A stretch of 64,000 nucleotides of DNA from Bradyrhizobium forestalis (lineage in GTDB: Bacteria > Pseudomonadota > Alphaproteobacteria > Rhizobiales > Xanthobacteraceae). Below the pieces are notes generated by a model, which worked only from the letters and a program-made list of their open reading frames with translations, ran no database searches and had not been told where the DNA came from. The stretch lies in NCBI RefSeq assembly GCF_002795245.1, contig NZ_PGVG01000005.1, positions 1-64,000 on the forward strand, given 5' to 3'. Position numbers and translations under genes: made by a program. Below, piece by piece: positions 33,330-41,959 of the stretch; the first letter of the stretch is position 1; the number at the start of each line of letters is the position of its first letter.

Positions 33330-34595
33330 GTGAAAGTTCTGATCCTCGGCAGCGGTGTCATCGGTGTCACCTCTGCCTACTACCTCGCTCGTGCCGGTCA
33401 TGAGGTGACGGTCGTCGACCGTCAGCCGGAGCCGGCACTGGAGACCTCTTTCGCCAATGCCGGCGAGGTGTCGCCCGGCTACTCCTCGCCCTGGGCCGGC
33501 CCCGGCGTGCCGGTGAAGGCGGTCAAGTGGCTGTTGATGAAGCACGGCCCGCTGGTGATCCGGCCGAAGCTGGATCCTGTCATGTGGGTCTGGCTGCTCA
33601 AGATGCTGCGCAACTGCACCAGCGCGCGCTACGCGGTCAACAAGAGCCGGATGATTCCGATCGCGGAATACAGCCGCGATGCCTTGCGCGATCTGCGCCG
33701 CGACATCGGCATCCAGTATGACGAGCGGTCGCAAGGCACGCTGCAGCTTTTTCGGCACCAGTCCCAGCTCGACGGCACGGCCGAGGATATCGCCGTGCTC
33801 AAGCAATACGGCGTTCCTTTCGAGGTGCTGAGCCGCGAGGGCTGCATCGCGGTCGAGCCGGCGCTCGGCAGCGTGAAGGAGAAGTTCGTCGGCGGGCTCC
33901 GCCTGCCGCAGGACGAGACCGGCGATTGCCACATGTTCACGCAGTCGCTGGCCAAGCATGCCCAGGCGCTCGGCGTGCGTTTTCTGTTCAACACCGGCAT
34001 CGATCGCATCGTCACTGACGGTGCGCGCGTCAGCGGTGTCGCCACCAGCGCCGGCCTGTTGCAGGCGGACGCTTACGTGCTCGCGCTCGGCAGCTGGTCG
34101 CCGCGGCTGGTGGCGCCGCTCGGCATCTCGCTGCCGGTCTATCCGGTGAAGGGCTATTCGATCACGGTGCCGATCAAGGACGCCTCCGGCGCGCCGGAAT
34201 CGACCGTGATGGACGAGAGCTACAAGGTCGCGATCACCCGCCTCGGCAATCGCATCCGCGTCGGCGGCACCGCCGAAATCTCCGGCTATTCGGACAAGCT
34301 CTACGATGCGCGCCGGGCTACGCTCGATCACTCGCTGACCGACCTGTTCCCGCGCGGCGGCGATCTCGCCAAGGCGACGTTCTGGAGCGGCCTGCGTCCG
34401 ATGACGCCGGACGGCCCGCCCGTGATCGGCCCGACGCAATACGCCAACCTCCACCTCAACACCGGCCACGGCACGCTCGGCTGGACCATGTCCTGCGGTT
34501 CGGGACGCGTGCTCGCCGACATGTTGTCAGGCAAGAAGCCCGACATCGATGTCAGCGCGCTGACGGTGGATCGGTACAAGCACCGGTTCGGGTAG
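33330..34595 (+). CDS. dadA: D-amino acid dehydrogenase DadA
   Basis: This 421-residue FAD enzyme oxidises D-amino acids (typically D-alanine) to 2-oxoacids, passing electrons to the respiratory chain. It starts [20 protein letters not shown], the ADP-binding motif, and follows E. coli DadA closely along its length, for example [50 protein letters not shown] and [16 protein letters not shown]. The start is GTG at 33330. It lies 65 bp after the aminotransferase and is probably in the same transcript. No alr/dadX racemase gene accompanies it. Confidence 0.93.
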   Translation: MKVLILGSGVIGVTSAYYLARAGHEVTVVDRQPEPALETSFANAGEVSPGYSSPWAGPGVPVKAVKWLLMKHGPLVIRPKLDPVMWVWLLKMLRNCTSARYAVNKSRMIPIAEYSRDALRDLRRDIGIQYDERSQGTLQLFRHQSQLDGTAEDIAVLKQYGVPFEVLSREGCIAVEPALGSVKEKFVGGLRLPQDETGDCHMFTQSLAKHAQALGVRFLFNTGIDRIVTDGARVSGVATSAGLLQADAYVLALGSWSPRLVAPLGISLPVYPVKGYSITVPIKDASGAPESTVMDESYKVAITRLGNRIRVGGTAEISGYSDKLYDARRATLDHSLTDLFPRGGDLAKATFWSGLRPMTPDGPPVIGPTQYANLHLNTGHGTLGWTMSCGSGRVLADMLSGKKPDIDVSALTVDRYKHRFG

Positions 34596-34627
34596 AACTC
34601 TCTCCCCGCGGATAGCTCCATCACCGT

Positions 34628-34751
34628 CACCCTGAGGTGGCCGCTTCTTCAGCGGCCCTCGAAGGGCGACGGCCCGGCTCTAGCGGGGCCGTGCATCCTT
34701 CGAGGCTCCCCGTGGGACGCGTTGCGTCCCACGCATCGCACCTCAGGATGA
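34628..34751. repeat. CACCCTGAGGTG/CACCTCAGGATG-type inverted repeat
   Basis: CACCCTGAGGTGGCC at the left pairs with the GCACCTCAGGATG at the right. Internal stems include GGCCGCTTCTTCAGCGGCC, CCTTCGAGG with CCTCGAAGGG, and GTGGGACGCGTTGCGTCCCAC. The element lies between dadA and a convergent Xre gene. Parts of the same family (CTCAGGATGAGG, TCGAAGGATG) recur at 46.4-46.6 kb. Confidence 0.82.
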
Positions 34752-34784
34752 CGGGCTGAGAGTGTGCGCGCGGAAAGAGGAGGC

Positions 34785-35444
34785 TCACGCCCCCGTCACG
34801 CAGTTCACCCACAGCACCACGGCCTTCGCATCCTGCGCCGGGTTGGAAAACCGGTGCGGCCGGCGACTTGCAAAACGAAAACTGTCACCCGTCTTCAGCG
34901 ACCACGTCTCGCTGTCCACCGTCAGCATCATCTCGCCTTCGAGCACCAGGCCGGCTTCCTCGCCATCATGGGTGTAGAGCTCGTCGCCGGTGGAGCCGCC
35001 GGGCTCCAGATGCACCAGGAACAGGTTGAGCTTGTTGTCGGCGCTGGCCGGGCTCAGCAATTGCTTCGAAACGCCCGTGCGCCAGAGTTTTAGCTCCGGC
35101 CGCTGCAGGCCGCGCGTCACCACCTGGTCCGATGCACCGTCGCTGCTCGGGCTCGCGCCGAACAGCGCGGCGATGCCGACGCCGAGCACGTCGGCGAGCG
35201 TCGCCAGCACGCGCAGCGACGGTGACGACAGGCCGCGCTCGATCTGGCTGAGAAAGCCGATCGACAGCTCCGTGCGCGCGGCGACCGTCTCCAGCGAGAA
35301 TTGCCTGATCCGCCTGAGATCCCTGATGCGCCGGCCGACCGCGACGTCCATCGCCGGCTCGGCCGGCTTGACGATGGCTTTGGCTTTCACCTTCCTGGCC
35401 GGCTTTGCGGCCGCCGGTTTGCGCATTCTTTTGCCACCGCTCAC
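34785..35444 (-). CDS. Xre-family regulator with C-terminal cupin
   Basis: The 219-residue product has a basic Lys/Ala-rich N-terminal tail (about 1-30), a helix-turn-helix (about 35-90, LRRIRQFSLETVAARTELSIGFLSQIERGLSSPSLRVLATLADVLG) and a C-terminal cupin. The cupin shows TGDELYTHDGEEAGLVLEGEM and FRFASRRPHRFSNP. It is divergent from the amino-acid ABC transporter, with a clear inverted repeat in between, so it probably senses an amino acid or amine and controls uptake. It is a paralogue in layout of the regulator at 31.5 kb. Confidence 0.88.
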   Translation of the reverse strand: MSGGKRMRKPAAAKPARKVKAKAIVKPAEPAMDVAVGRRIRDLRRIRQFSLETVAARTELSIGFLSQIERGLSSPSLRVLATLADVLGVGIAALFGASPSSDGASDQVVTRGLQRPELKLWRTGVSKQLLSPASADNKLNLFLVHLEPGGSTGDELYTHDGEEAGLVLEGEMMLTVDSETWSLKTGDSFRFASRRPHRFSNPAQDAKAVVLWVNCVTGA

Positions 35445-35505
35445 GTCAAACCGCTTCCTTCATGTGCATGAAAACCGCTTGCATCGTCCGCGAAAGTGTG
35501 ACCAA

Positions 35506-35525
35506 ATTTTCATATTGGTGAAAAT
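35506..35525. promoter_or_regulatory. Inverted repeat ATTTTCA-N6-TGAAAAT, candidate Xre operator
   Basis: A perfect 7-bp palindrome (35506-35512 and 35519-35525) lies in the AT-rich divergent promoter region between the Xre-cupin gene and the ABC transporter. A second palindrome, TTCATG-TG-CATGAA at 35459-35472, is 15 bp from the regulator start and shares the TTCA/TGAA half-site. The arrangement suits autoregulation plus control of the transporter. Confidence 0.6.
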
Positions 35526-35605
35526 AGGCCGAAACGGCCCGGCCCGCAACGTCTGATCACGACATGCGCGACCGCCGCCACCGGCCAGACCCAAAGGGGG
35601 ATGCG

Positions 35606-36364
35606 ATGAAGCGTTTTGTTCAGGCCGCAATCGCGGCGCTCGCCATTGCCGCAGCAGTGCCGGCCTCGGCGCAACAAGTGCTGAAGGTCGGATCGACCCC
35701 GACGGGCATTCCCTTCACCTTCCTCGACACCAAGACCAACACCATCCAGGGCATCATGGTCGATCTCATCACCGAGATCGGCAAGGATGCGGGATTCAAT
35801 GTGCAGATCGAGCCGATGCAGTTCTCGGCGCTGATCCCGTCGCTGACGTCGAGCAAGATCGACATCATTGCGGCAGCGATGTTCATCACGCCGCCGCGCA
35901 AGGAGGTCGTCGACTTCTCCGACCCGATCTACACCTACGGCGAGGGCCTCGTGGTGCCGAAGACCGACACCAAGGCTTACGCCACGCAGGACGATCTGAA
36001 GGGCGAGACCGTCGGCGCCCAGGTCGGCACCGCCTTCGTCGACGCGCTGAAGAAGACCGGCCTGTTCGCCGAGGTGAAGGCTTACGACACCATCCCCGAC
36101 ATCCTGCGCGACGTGAACACCGGCCGCCTCAAGGCCGGCTACGCCGACTATCCGATCCTCGCCTACAATCTGAAGCAGGGCGGGTTCCCCGAGGTGCGCC
36201 TCGTCGACGGCTACAAGCCGGTCACGGTCGGCTCGGTCGGCATCGGCGTGCGCAAGGGCGAGACCGCGCTGCTCGGCAAGATCAACGCCTCGCTGGCGAA
36301 GCTGAAAGCCAACGGCACCATCGACAAGATCCTCGATAAATGGGGCCTGAAGGCGCAGGGTTGA
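35606..36364 (+). CDS. Polar amino-acid ABC transporter substrate-binding protein
   Basis: This 252-residue periplasmic protein has a Sec signal peptide (about 1-22, ending PASAQ). It has the SBP family 3 fold, with FTFLDTKTNTIQGIMVDLITEIGKDAGF and KIDIIAAAMFITPPRKEVVDFSDP. It captures an amino acid, opine or amine for the permease encoded next. The frame opens at 35564, but the ATG at 35606 follows AAAGGGGG. It is the first gene of a transporter operon with permease, ATPase and a downstream FAD oxidase. Confidence 0.92.
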   Translation: MKRFVQAAIAALAIAAAVPASAQQVLKVGSTPTGIPFTFLDTKTNTIQGIMVDLITEIGKDAGFNVQIEPMQFSALIPSLTSSKIDIIAAAMFITPPRKEVVDFSDPIYTYGEGLVVPKTDTKAYATQDDLKGETVGAQVGTAFVDALKKTGLFAEVKAYDTIPDILRDVNTGRLKAGYADYPILAYNLKQGGFPEVRLVDGYKPVTVGSVGIGVRKGETALLGKINASLAKLKANGTIDKILDKWGLKAQG

Positions 36365-36406
36365 TCGTCAAAGTCTGATCGATAACGACTGATCGAAGGC
36401 TGCCCG

Positions 36407-37060
36407 ATGAAAGGCTTCTGGCGCGACGCCGTCGAGTTCTTCCCGATCCTGCTGAACGGCGTCGCGCTGACGATCGTCGTCACGGTCGGCTCGCTGCTGC
36501 TCTCGACGGTGCTCGGCCTCGTCTGGGCGATGATGCGGGTCTCCGGCATCAAGGTGCTGTCGATGCTCAGCGCCAGCCTGATCAACGTGATCCGCGGCAT
36601 CCCGATCATCGTGCTGTTGTTCTACCTCTATTTCGTGATGCCCGATCTCGGCGTCACGCTGACGGCCTTGCAGGCCGCGATCCTCGGGCTCGGCATCGCC
36701 TATTCGGCCTATCAGGCCGAAAACTTCCGCGCCGGCATCGAGGCGATCGACAAGGGCCAGATCGAGGCGGCGCAGTCGATCGGCATGGGCTGGTGGCTCA
36801 CCATGCGCCGCGTGGTGCTGCCGCAGGCGGTGCGCATCGTGCTGCCTCCTTACGGCAACGTCATGATCATGATGCTGAAGGATTCCTCGCAGGCCTCCAC
36901 CATCACGGTGGCCGAGCTCGCGCTGCAGGGCAAGCTGATCGCGTCCTCGACCTTCAAGAACACCAGCGTGTTCACGCTTGTCGCGCTGATGTATCTCACC
37001 ATGAGCATCCCGCTGATCCTGCTGGTCCGTCACTTCGAGAAGCGGGCGGGCAAGCGATGA
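36407..37060 (+). CDS. Polar amino-acid ABC transporter permease
   Basis: The 217-residue inner-membrane protein has about five hydrophobic helices and the His/Glu/Gln/Arg-type permease signature. The EAA loop reads [23 protein letters not shown], the contact site for the ATPase. Only one permease is encoded, so it would act as a homodimer. The stop overlaps the ATPase start by 4 bp (ATGA). Confidence 0.92.
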   Translation: MKGFWRDAVEFFPILLNGVALTIVVTVGSLLLSTVLGLVWAMMRVSGIKVLSMLSASLINVIRGIPIIVLLFYLYFVMPDLGVTLTALQAAILGLGIAYSAYQAENFRAGIEAIDKGQIEAAQSIGMGWWLTMRRVVLPQAVRIVLPPYGNVMIMMLKDSSQASTITVAELALQGKLIASSTFKNTSVFTLVALMYLTMSIPLILLVRHFEKRAGKR

Positions 37061-37788
37061 TCGAGCTGAACGACGTCCACAAGAGCTTTGGCAAGGTCGA
37101 GGTGCTCAAGGGCATTACGGCCTCGGTCGAGAAGGGCGAGGTGGTCTGCATCGTCGGGCCATCAGGCTCCGGCAAGTCGACCATCCTGCGCTGTATCAAC
37201 GGGCTCGAAAGCTACGATCGCGGCGAGATCAGCGTTGAAGGCTTGAAGGTCGATCGCGATGCGCCGTCGATCGTGAACATCCGCACCCAAGTCTCGATGG
37301 TGTTCCAGCGCTTCAACCTGTTCCCGCATCGCACCGCGCTGGAGAACGTGGTCGAGGGGCCACTCTATGTGAAGAAGGAATCGCGAGTCGCTGCGCTGGA
37401 GCGCGGCCGCGCGCTGCTCGCCCAGGTCGGGCTTGCGGAAAAGGCCGACGCGCATCCGCCGCAGCTCTCCGGCGGCCAGCAGCAGCGCGTCGCGATCGCG
37501 CGGGCGCTGGCGATGCAGCCCAAGGCGATCCTGTTCGACGAGCCGACCTCGGCGCTCGACCCAGAGCTGGTCGGCGACGTCCTCGGCGTGATGCGCAAGC
37601 TCGCCGACGACGGCATGACCATGGTGGTCGTCACCCACGAGATGGGCTTTGCCCGCGACGTCGCCGACCGCGTGCTGTTCATCGACGGCGGCGTGATCGT
37701 CGAGCAGGGGCCAGCCAAGGCGCTGCTCAACCAGCCGCAGCATCCGCGCACGCAGGATTTCTTGCGCCGCGTGCTGCATCCGCTCTGA
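37057..37788 (+). CDS. Polar amino-acid ABC transporter ATP-binding protein
   Basis: This 243-residue ATPase powers the preceding permease. Walker A is GPSGSGKST at 34-42, the signature is [15 protein letters not shown], and Walker B is [14 protein letters not shown] followed by the switch His in VVTHEMGFA. It belongs to the GlnQ/HisP-type PAAT group. The ATG at 37057 overlaps the permease stop; a longer frame upstream is an artefact of the overlap. The oxidase gene follows after 12 bp. Confidence 0.95.
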   Translation: MIELNDVHKSFGKVEVLKGITASVEKGEVVCIVGPSGSGKSTILRCINGLESYDRGEISVEGLKVDRDAPSIVNIRTQVSMVFQRFNLFPHRTALENVVEGPLYVKKESRVAALERGRALLAQVGLAEKADAHPPQLSGGQQQRVAIARALAMQPKAILFDEPTSALDPELVGDVLGVMRKLADDGMTMVVVTHEMGFARDVADRVLFIDGGVIVEQGPAKALLNQPQHPRTQDFLRRVLHPL

Positions 37789-37800
37789 CCGGACTTCGCC

Positions 37801-39084
37801 ATGACGCGCCTGCCTCTGCCGCCATCAGTCTATGCCGACACCGCCGTCGCGCCGGTGGCGACGCCACCGCTCGATACCGACAAGACCGTCTCTGTCGCGA
37901 TCGTCGGCGGCGGCTACACCGGCCTCTCCACGGCGCTGCATCTGGCCGAGCAGGGCGTCGAGGCGCTGGTGCTGGAGGCGCAGGAGCCGGGCTGGGGCGC
38001 ATCCGGCAACAATGGCGGCCATACCAATCCTGGACTGAAGCACGATCCAGATCAGATCGAGGCCGATTTCGGCGCGGAGCTCGGCCGCCGCATGATCGCG
38101 TTCGCCTACGGCACCACGAACTTCACGCACGACCTGATCCGCCGCTACCAGATTCCCTGCGAGGCGCGGCAGAACGGCACGCTGCGCGCGGCCTATCACG
38201 AGGCCAGCGCCGCCGCGATCGAGAAGACTGCGCAGCAATGCATCCGCCGCGGCATGCCGGTGACATACCTGAACCGCGAGCAGCTGCGCGAGATGACCGG
38301 CACCGACCGCTACATCGGCGCGATGCTGGATACGCGCGGCGGCGATCTGCATCCCCTGAGCTACGCCCGTGGCCTCGCGCGCGCCGCGATCTCCGCCGGA
38401 GCGAAAGTCCATGGCGAGACGCCGGCATTGTCCCTGCGCCGCGACGGCTCGCGCTGGCGCATCGAGACGCCGCGCGCCGTGGTGCATGCCGACAAGGTCC
38501 TGCTCGCCACCAACGGGTTCACCGACGATCTCTGGCCGGCGCTCCGCCGCACCATCGTGCCGGTATTTTCCTCGATCGCCGCGACCGCGCCGCTGTCCGA
38601 CGCGGTCGCCCGTTCGATCATGCCGACGCGTCCGGTGCTCTACGAGAGCGGTCACATCACGGTCTATTATCGCATCGATCAGCAGAACCGTCTGTTGATG
38701 GGTGGACGCGGTCCGATGCGCTGGATCAAATCGCCGCATGACGTCGCCTATCTCATGCGTTATGCGGAGCGGCTTTGGCCGCAGCTCAAGGGCGTTGCCT
38801 GGACCCACGGCTGGAACAGCCGGCTCGCCATCACCGGGGACCATTATCCCCACGTGCACGAGCCCGCCGAGAGCATTTTGATCTCGCTCGGCTGCAACGG
38901 CCGCGGCGTCGCGCTCTCGACCGCGATGGGCGCGCAGCTCGCCCGCCGCCTGATCGGCGGCGCCAGGGCCGAGATCGACATGCCGATATCAGGCATCAAG
39001 CCGATCCCGATGCACGCGTTCTGGCCGGTCGGCGTGACGACCGCCGTGATTGCGGGCCGGGTGCGGGACCGGCTCGGCATATGA
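37801..39084 (+). CDS. FAD-dependent amine/amino-acid oxidoreductase (PuuB/OrdL-like)
   Basis: The 427-residue DAO-fold flavoprotein starts with a short extension and then the FAD motif VAIVGGGYTGLSTALHLAEQG (about 32-52). It is followed by EPGWGASGNNGGHTNPGLKHDP, typical of gamma-glutamylputrescine oxidase PuuB/OrdL and related amine oxidases. The late segment LGCNGRGVALSTAMGAQLA contacts FAD. The substrate is inferred from context: it is the last gene of an ABC transporter operon with a PuuR-like regulator. A strong terminator follows immediately. Confidence 0.87.
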   Translation: MTRLPLPPSVYADTAVAPVATPPLDTDKTVSVAIVGGGYTGLSTALHLAEQGVEALVLEAQEPGWGASGNNGGHTNPGLKHDPDQIEADFGAELGRRMIAFAYGTTNFTHDLIRRYQIPCEARQNGTLRAAYHEASAAAIEKTAQQCIRRGMPVTYLNREQLREMTGTDRYIGAMLDTRGGDLHPLSYARGLARAAISAGAKVHGETPALSLRRDGSRWRIETPRAVVHADKVLLATNGFTDDLWPALRRTIVPVFSSIAATAPLSDAVARSIMPTRPVLYESGHITVYYRIDQQNRLLMGGRGPMRWIKSPHDVAYLMRYAERLWPQLKGVAWTHGWNSRLAITGDHYPHVHEPAESILISLGCNGRGVALSTAMGAQLARRLIGGARAEIDMPISGIKPIPMHAFWPVGVTTAVIAGRVRDRLGI

Positions 39085-39119
39085 AAAAGGCGCCGCCCGG
39101 TTTCGGGCGGCGCTTTCTC
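39085..39119. terminator. Bidirectional Rho-independent terminator
   Basis: GCGCCGCCCG (39090-39099) pairs perfectly with CGGGCGGCGC (39104-39113) around GTTT. TTTCTC follows on the plus strand and, read on the minus strand, CTTTTTC. It lies between the convergent oxidoreductase and the His/Gly-rich small gene and serves both. Confidence 0.9.
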
Positions 39120-39136
39120 AGGAATTGCAGATGGCG

Positions 39137-39364
39137 TCAGCAGCGGCCCTGCTTCCAAAGCCCGGGCGGGCACCCGTGACCGCGCCAGCCGACCTTGCGT
39201 CCATGCGACCAGCCGGGCGGTGAGCCATAGTAATGATGGCCCATCGCGTGGCCATGACCATGACCATGTCCGTGACCATGCCCACCCTTTGCAACCGCGG
39301 GGCCAGCAAACGTAAAGCCGGCCGCGATGATCAGCGACGCGGCGAGCGCAAGTTTCTTCATCAT
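39137..39364 (-). CDS. Small secreted His/Gly-rich protein
   Basis: The 75-residue product has a signal peptide (about 1-26, LALAASLIIAAGFTFAGPAVA) and a mature part that begins with alternating His and Gly, then YYGSPPGWSHGRK and two Cys near the end. His-Gly repeats can bind nickel, zinc or copper, so metal binding is possible but unproven. Two consecutive ATGs occur; with GGAGG upstream, the second (39361) has the better spacing. It is convergent with the transporter operon. Confidence 0.75.
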   Translation of the reverse strand: MMKKLALAASLIIAAGFTFAGPAVAKGGHGHGHGHGHGHAMGHHYYGSPPGWSHGRKVGWRGHGCPPGLWKQGRC

Positions 39365-39519
39365 GTCCTCCAGTGGGGCGAGCGCACTTGTCCATTCAAT
39401 GAACGAACGATGTGCAGCTTAGTTCCCTGCGAATGTGGAGGAGTCGTGACGCTCGCGCAGATACGTGGTCGCGCGAGGGCTCAACGCGCGCTGGCATCAT
39501 CTCGCATCGATCCGTGCGC

Positions 39520-41109
39520 TCAGCCTTCCGCGACTGCGTCGGCCCAGGGCTGGAAAATCTCGACTGCGCCGGAATTGACCTCGCCCTCGCGCATCACCAC
39601 GCTCGGGCAGGCGAACTTCTGCGGCAGCGCCTGCACGCGGCTCTCTTCAAAGTCGAAGCGCGCGGCCAGGGCTTTGCGCACCTCCGCCGGCAGGCGGGCG
39701 TCTCCGATCACGATCGCGCCCTCGCTGGCGTCGATGCGCGGCTGATGGATGGCGGCGTCGAGATCCATGCCGAAATCCATCGCAAAGGACACGAGCTGCA
39801 TCACGGATGGCAGAATGCGACGTCCACCGGAGGCGCCGACGGCGAGGCGCTTGCCATGCTTTGTCTCGGCGATCACAGGCGTGTAATTGCAAAGGCAGCG
39901 CTTGCCGGGTGCAAGCGAGTTGGTTGTACCCGGCGTCGGATCGAACCACATGATGCCGTTGTTCATGGGGATGCCGGTGTGCGGTGTCACATATTTCGAG
40001 CCGAAGGACGAGAGCAGCGTCTGCGTCACCGCCGCGATGTTGCCGTGACGGTCGACCACCGAGAAATGCGTGGTGCAGGCGGGCGCCAGATATTCCGCGC
40101 CGAGCGAGCGCCTGCCGTCGGCGTCGCCCATGTCCTTGAGCCGCTCGCGGAAGGCGGCTTGCAAGGCGAGCGCATATTCGACATAGGCGGCGCCATCCGG
40201 CGCGCCTGCGGGCGTCAGGCCCTGCTGCAACAGGCGCAGCGCATGCGCCATCGTCGGCCCCGCCGTGAGCTCCGGCGTCGCATACACCTTGCCCTCGCGA
40301 TAGGGGATCGCCAGCGGCGCGCGCAAATGGGCGCGGAACGCGGCGAGATCCTCCACCGACAGCGACCCGCCGTCGGCCTTGATGTCGGAGGCAATGCTCT
40401 TGGCGAGATCACCTTGGTAGAAATCGCGGGGGCCGGCCTCAGCGAGACGTGACAGCGTCGCCTTCAGGGTGTCCTGCGGCAGCCGTGTCTCGGACTTGAT
40501 GCCCCATGGCGCGCTCGGCGGCAGGCCGTCCTTCAGGAACGCGGCCGCGCTTGCGGGATAGCGCCTGAGATCGGCCGCCGAGCCCGCGATCGTCAGCGTG
40601 GTCCACCAATCGATCAGCAGGCCTTCGCCGGCGAGCACGGCTGCCGGCGCGACCAGATCCTTCCACGGCATTTTGGCGTAGCGGCGATGCGCCTCTTCCA
40701 TTCCGGCAACGACGCCGGGCACGGCAATCGAGCCGGGGCCGTGGATGTTGCGGTCATCCTTCACTCGCGGCCAGGGAAACAGGTCGGAAGCCGCGCCTTC
40801 GCCACTGAGCGGATAATCGGCCGTGCGCAGGCTCTGCGGCGCGCACATGCCGTAGTCGATCACCTCGGTGCGATTTTCCTTGGCGCGGTAGAGCACCATC
40901 GCACCACCGCCGCCGATACCGCTGTTCCAGGGCTCCAGGACGTTGAGGGCAAACGTGGTCGCGACGATCGCGTCCACGCAGTCGCCGCCCGCGGCCAGCA
41001 CCTCTGCTCCGACTTCAGCCGCCCGCCGCGATTGCGAGGCGACAATGCCGCCCTTGGATGTGACGGCGGGCTTGCGGACGGCTTGGTTGAGGCTGAATTG
41101 CTGAGGCAT
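39520..41109 (-). CDS. Gamma-glutamyltransferase (GGT) family protein, apparently cytoplasmic
   Basis: This 529-residue Ntn-hydrolase-type enzyme cleaves or transfers gamma-glutamyl groups. Family features are GGDCVDAIVATTFALNVLEPWNSGIGGGG near 41-70 and the autoprocessing/nucleophile motif C-T346-T-H-F-S followed by VVDRHGNIAAVTQTLLSSFGS. The Thr at 346 is the expected new N-terminus of the small subunit. The frame opens at 41289, but the part before the ATG at 41109 is not GGT-like. No signal peptide is evident, unlike periplasmic E. coli GGT. In this neighbourhood it might hydrolyse gamma-glutamyl amines or act as an acylase. Confidence 0.9.
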   Translation of the reverse strand: MPQQFSLNQAVRKPAVTSKGGIVASQSRRAAEVGAEVLAAGGDCVDAIVATTFALNVLEPWNSGIGGGGAMVLYRAKENRTEVIDYGMCAPQSLRTADYPLSGEGAASDLFPWPRVKDDRNIHGPGSIAVPGVVAGMEEAHRRYAKMPWKDLVAPAAVLAGEGLLIDWWTTLTIAGSAADLRRYPASAAAFLKDGLPPSAPWGIKSETRLPQDTLKATLSRLAEAGPRDFYQGDLAKSIASDIKADGGSLSVEDLAAFRAHLRAPLAIPYREGKVYATPELTAGPTMAHALRLLQQGLTPAGAPDGAAYVEYALALQAAFRERLKDMGDADGRRSLGAEYLAPACTTHFSVVDRHGNIAAVTQTLLSSFGSKYVTPHTGIPMNNGIMWFDPTPGTTNSLAPGKRCLCNYTPVIAETKHGKRLAVGASGGRRILPSVMQLVSFAMDFGMDLDAAIHQPRIDASEGAIVIGDARLPAEVRKALAARFDFEESRVQALPQKFACPSVVMREGEVNSGAVEIFQPWADAVAEG

Positions 41110-41339
41110 GATGTCGTCTTGATGTTTGCGGTCTGTTGTCTTGGCTTCGCTGCGTCGACGTCGAGGCTCCGCAATTGGCGAAGCGCGCGGACAATGGCAC
41201 ATTGCGGCCAACGAGAACATCGAAAGGGAGGCGCGACATGGCTGGTGTGAAACAGGCGCGGGATCCAACAACGTGAATGGCCGGGACAAGCCCGGCCATG
41301 ACCACGGAGATCAATGAGAAAACGGCGAAGCCGCTGCGC

Positions 41340-41516
41340 TCAGCGCATGCGATCCAGCCGGCTGGCCTGATACTTGGCGCGCCATTTCGGGCCAGGTCCG
41401 CGCATGTAGTGCAGCTCGGGGCGATAGGGGTTGCCCGCGACGCGGATCAGCGTCTGCCATTTGGTGGCGACGAAGCTCAGGGGCTGGCGGAGCAGGCTCA
41501 AGGAAGCGAGCAACAT
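41340..41516 (-). CDS. 58-aa basic small protein (short ORF)
   Basis: A short frame from the ATG at 41516 to the TGA at 41340-41342 encodes 58 residues beginning MLLASLSLLRQPLS. It continues with WQTLIRVAGNPYRPELHYMRG and a basic tail rich in Arg and Lys. It is preceded by GAGGTGATGCC, a usable ribosome-binding site. It lies 9 bp downstream of the 77-aa gene on the same strand, so the two are probably an operon. I do not recognise the family. Codon use looks GC3-rich like real genes here. Confidence 0.6.
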   Translation of the reverse strand: MLLASLSLLRQPLSFVATKWQTLIRVAGNPYRPELHYMRGPGPKWRAKYQASRLDRMR

Positions 41517-41525
41517 GGCATCACC

Positions 41526-41759
41526 TCAATGCGGCTTGCCGAGCATGGCGGTGAAGGGGAGGTCGAAAATCTCCTCGCCATCATCGTCGCTGACATGGAT
41601 CACCCAGTCGCGCCAGTCTTCGGCACCGGGCGTCTGGATCATCGAGTTCATGATCTGGGTGGCGCGGTCGCGCGCCTCGGTCAGATTGGCGACGGCGGCC
41701 CCGTAGCGGTCGATCAGCGTGCCCTCGGTGTTGGAGCAGTGAAAATAGACCTGGACCAT
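41526..41759 (-). CDS. Small protein, DUF6894-like (77 aa)
   Basis: From the ATG at 41759 the protein starts MVQVYFHCSNTEGTLIDRYGAAVANLTEARDRA and ends with an acidic stretch VSDDDGEEIFDLPF. The layout (a YFH start, a T/E-A-R helix, DDDGEE-I-F-D-LPF end) is that of small rhizobial DUF6894-type proteins, a family of unknown role. AGGAGGCGCTT precedes this ATG, whereas the longer frame to 41804 has no comparable site. It lies upstream of the 58-aa ORF. Confidence 0.7.
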   Translation of the reverse strand: MVQVYFHCSNTEGTLIDRYGAAVANLTEARDRATQIMNSMIQTPGAEDWRDWVIHVSDDDGEEIFDLPFTAMLGKPH

Positions 41760-41959
41760 AAGCGCCTCCTGTAGAAAGCGATTGGGACGGCAAATCGATA
41801 CCACCCCAAGCCTTCGCGAAACATTCGGGTCGAGCCCGGTAAGGGAATTTACGGAGGTTGGTCGGCACCAAGGTCGTTACAGGTTTGATCACAGGCGGGT
41901 GATGGCTGGACGGCGCCGAGGCGCCATGGAACAACGTCCGCGGGAAGTCGGGGGCGACC

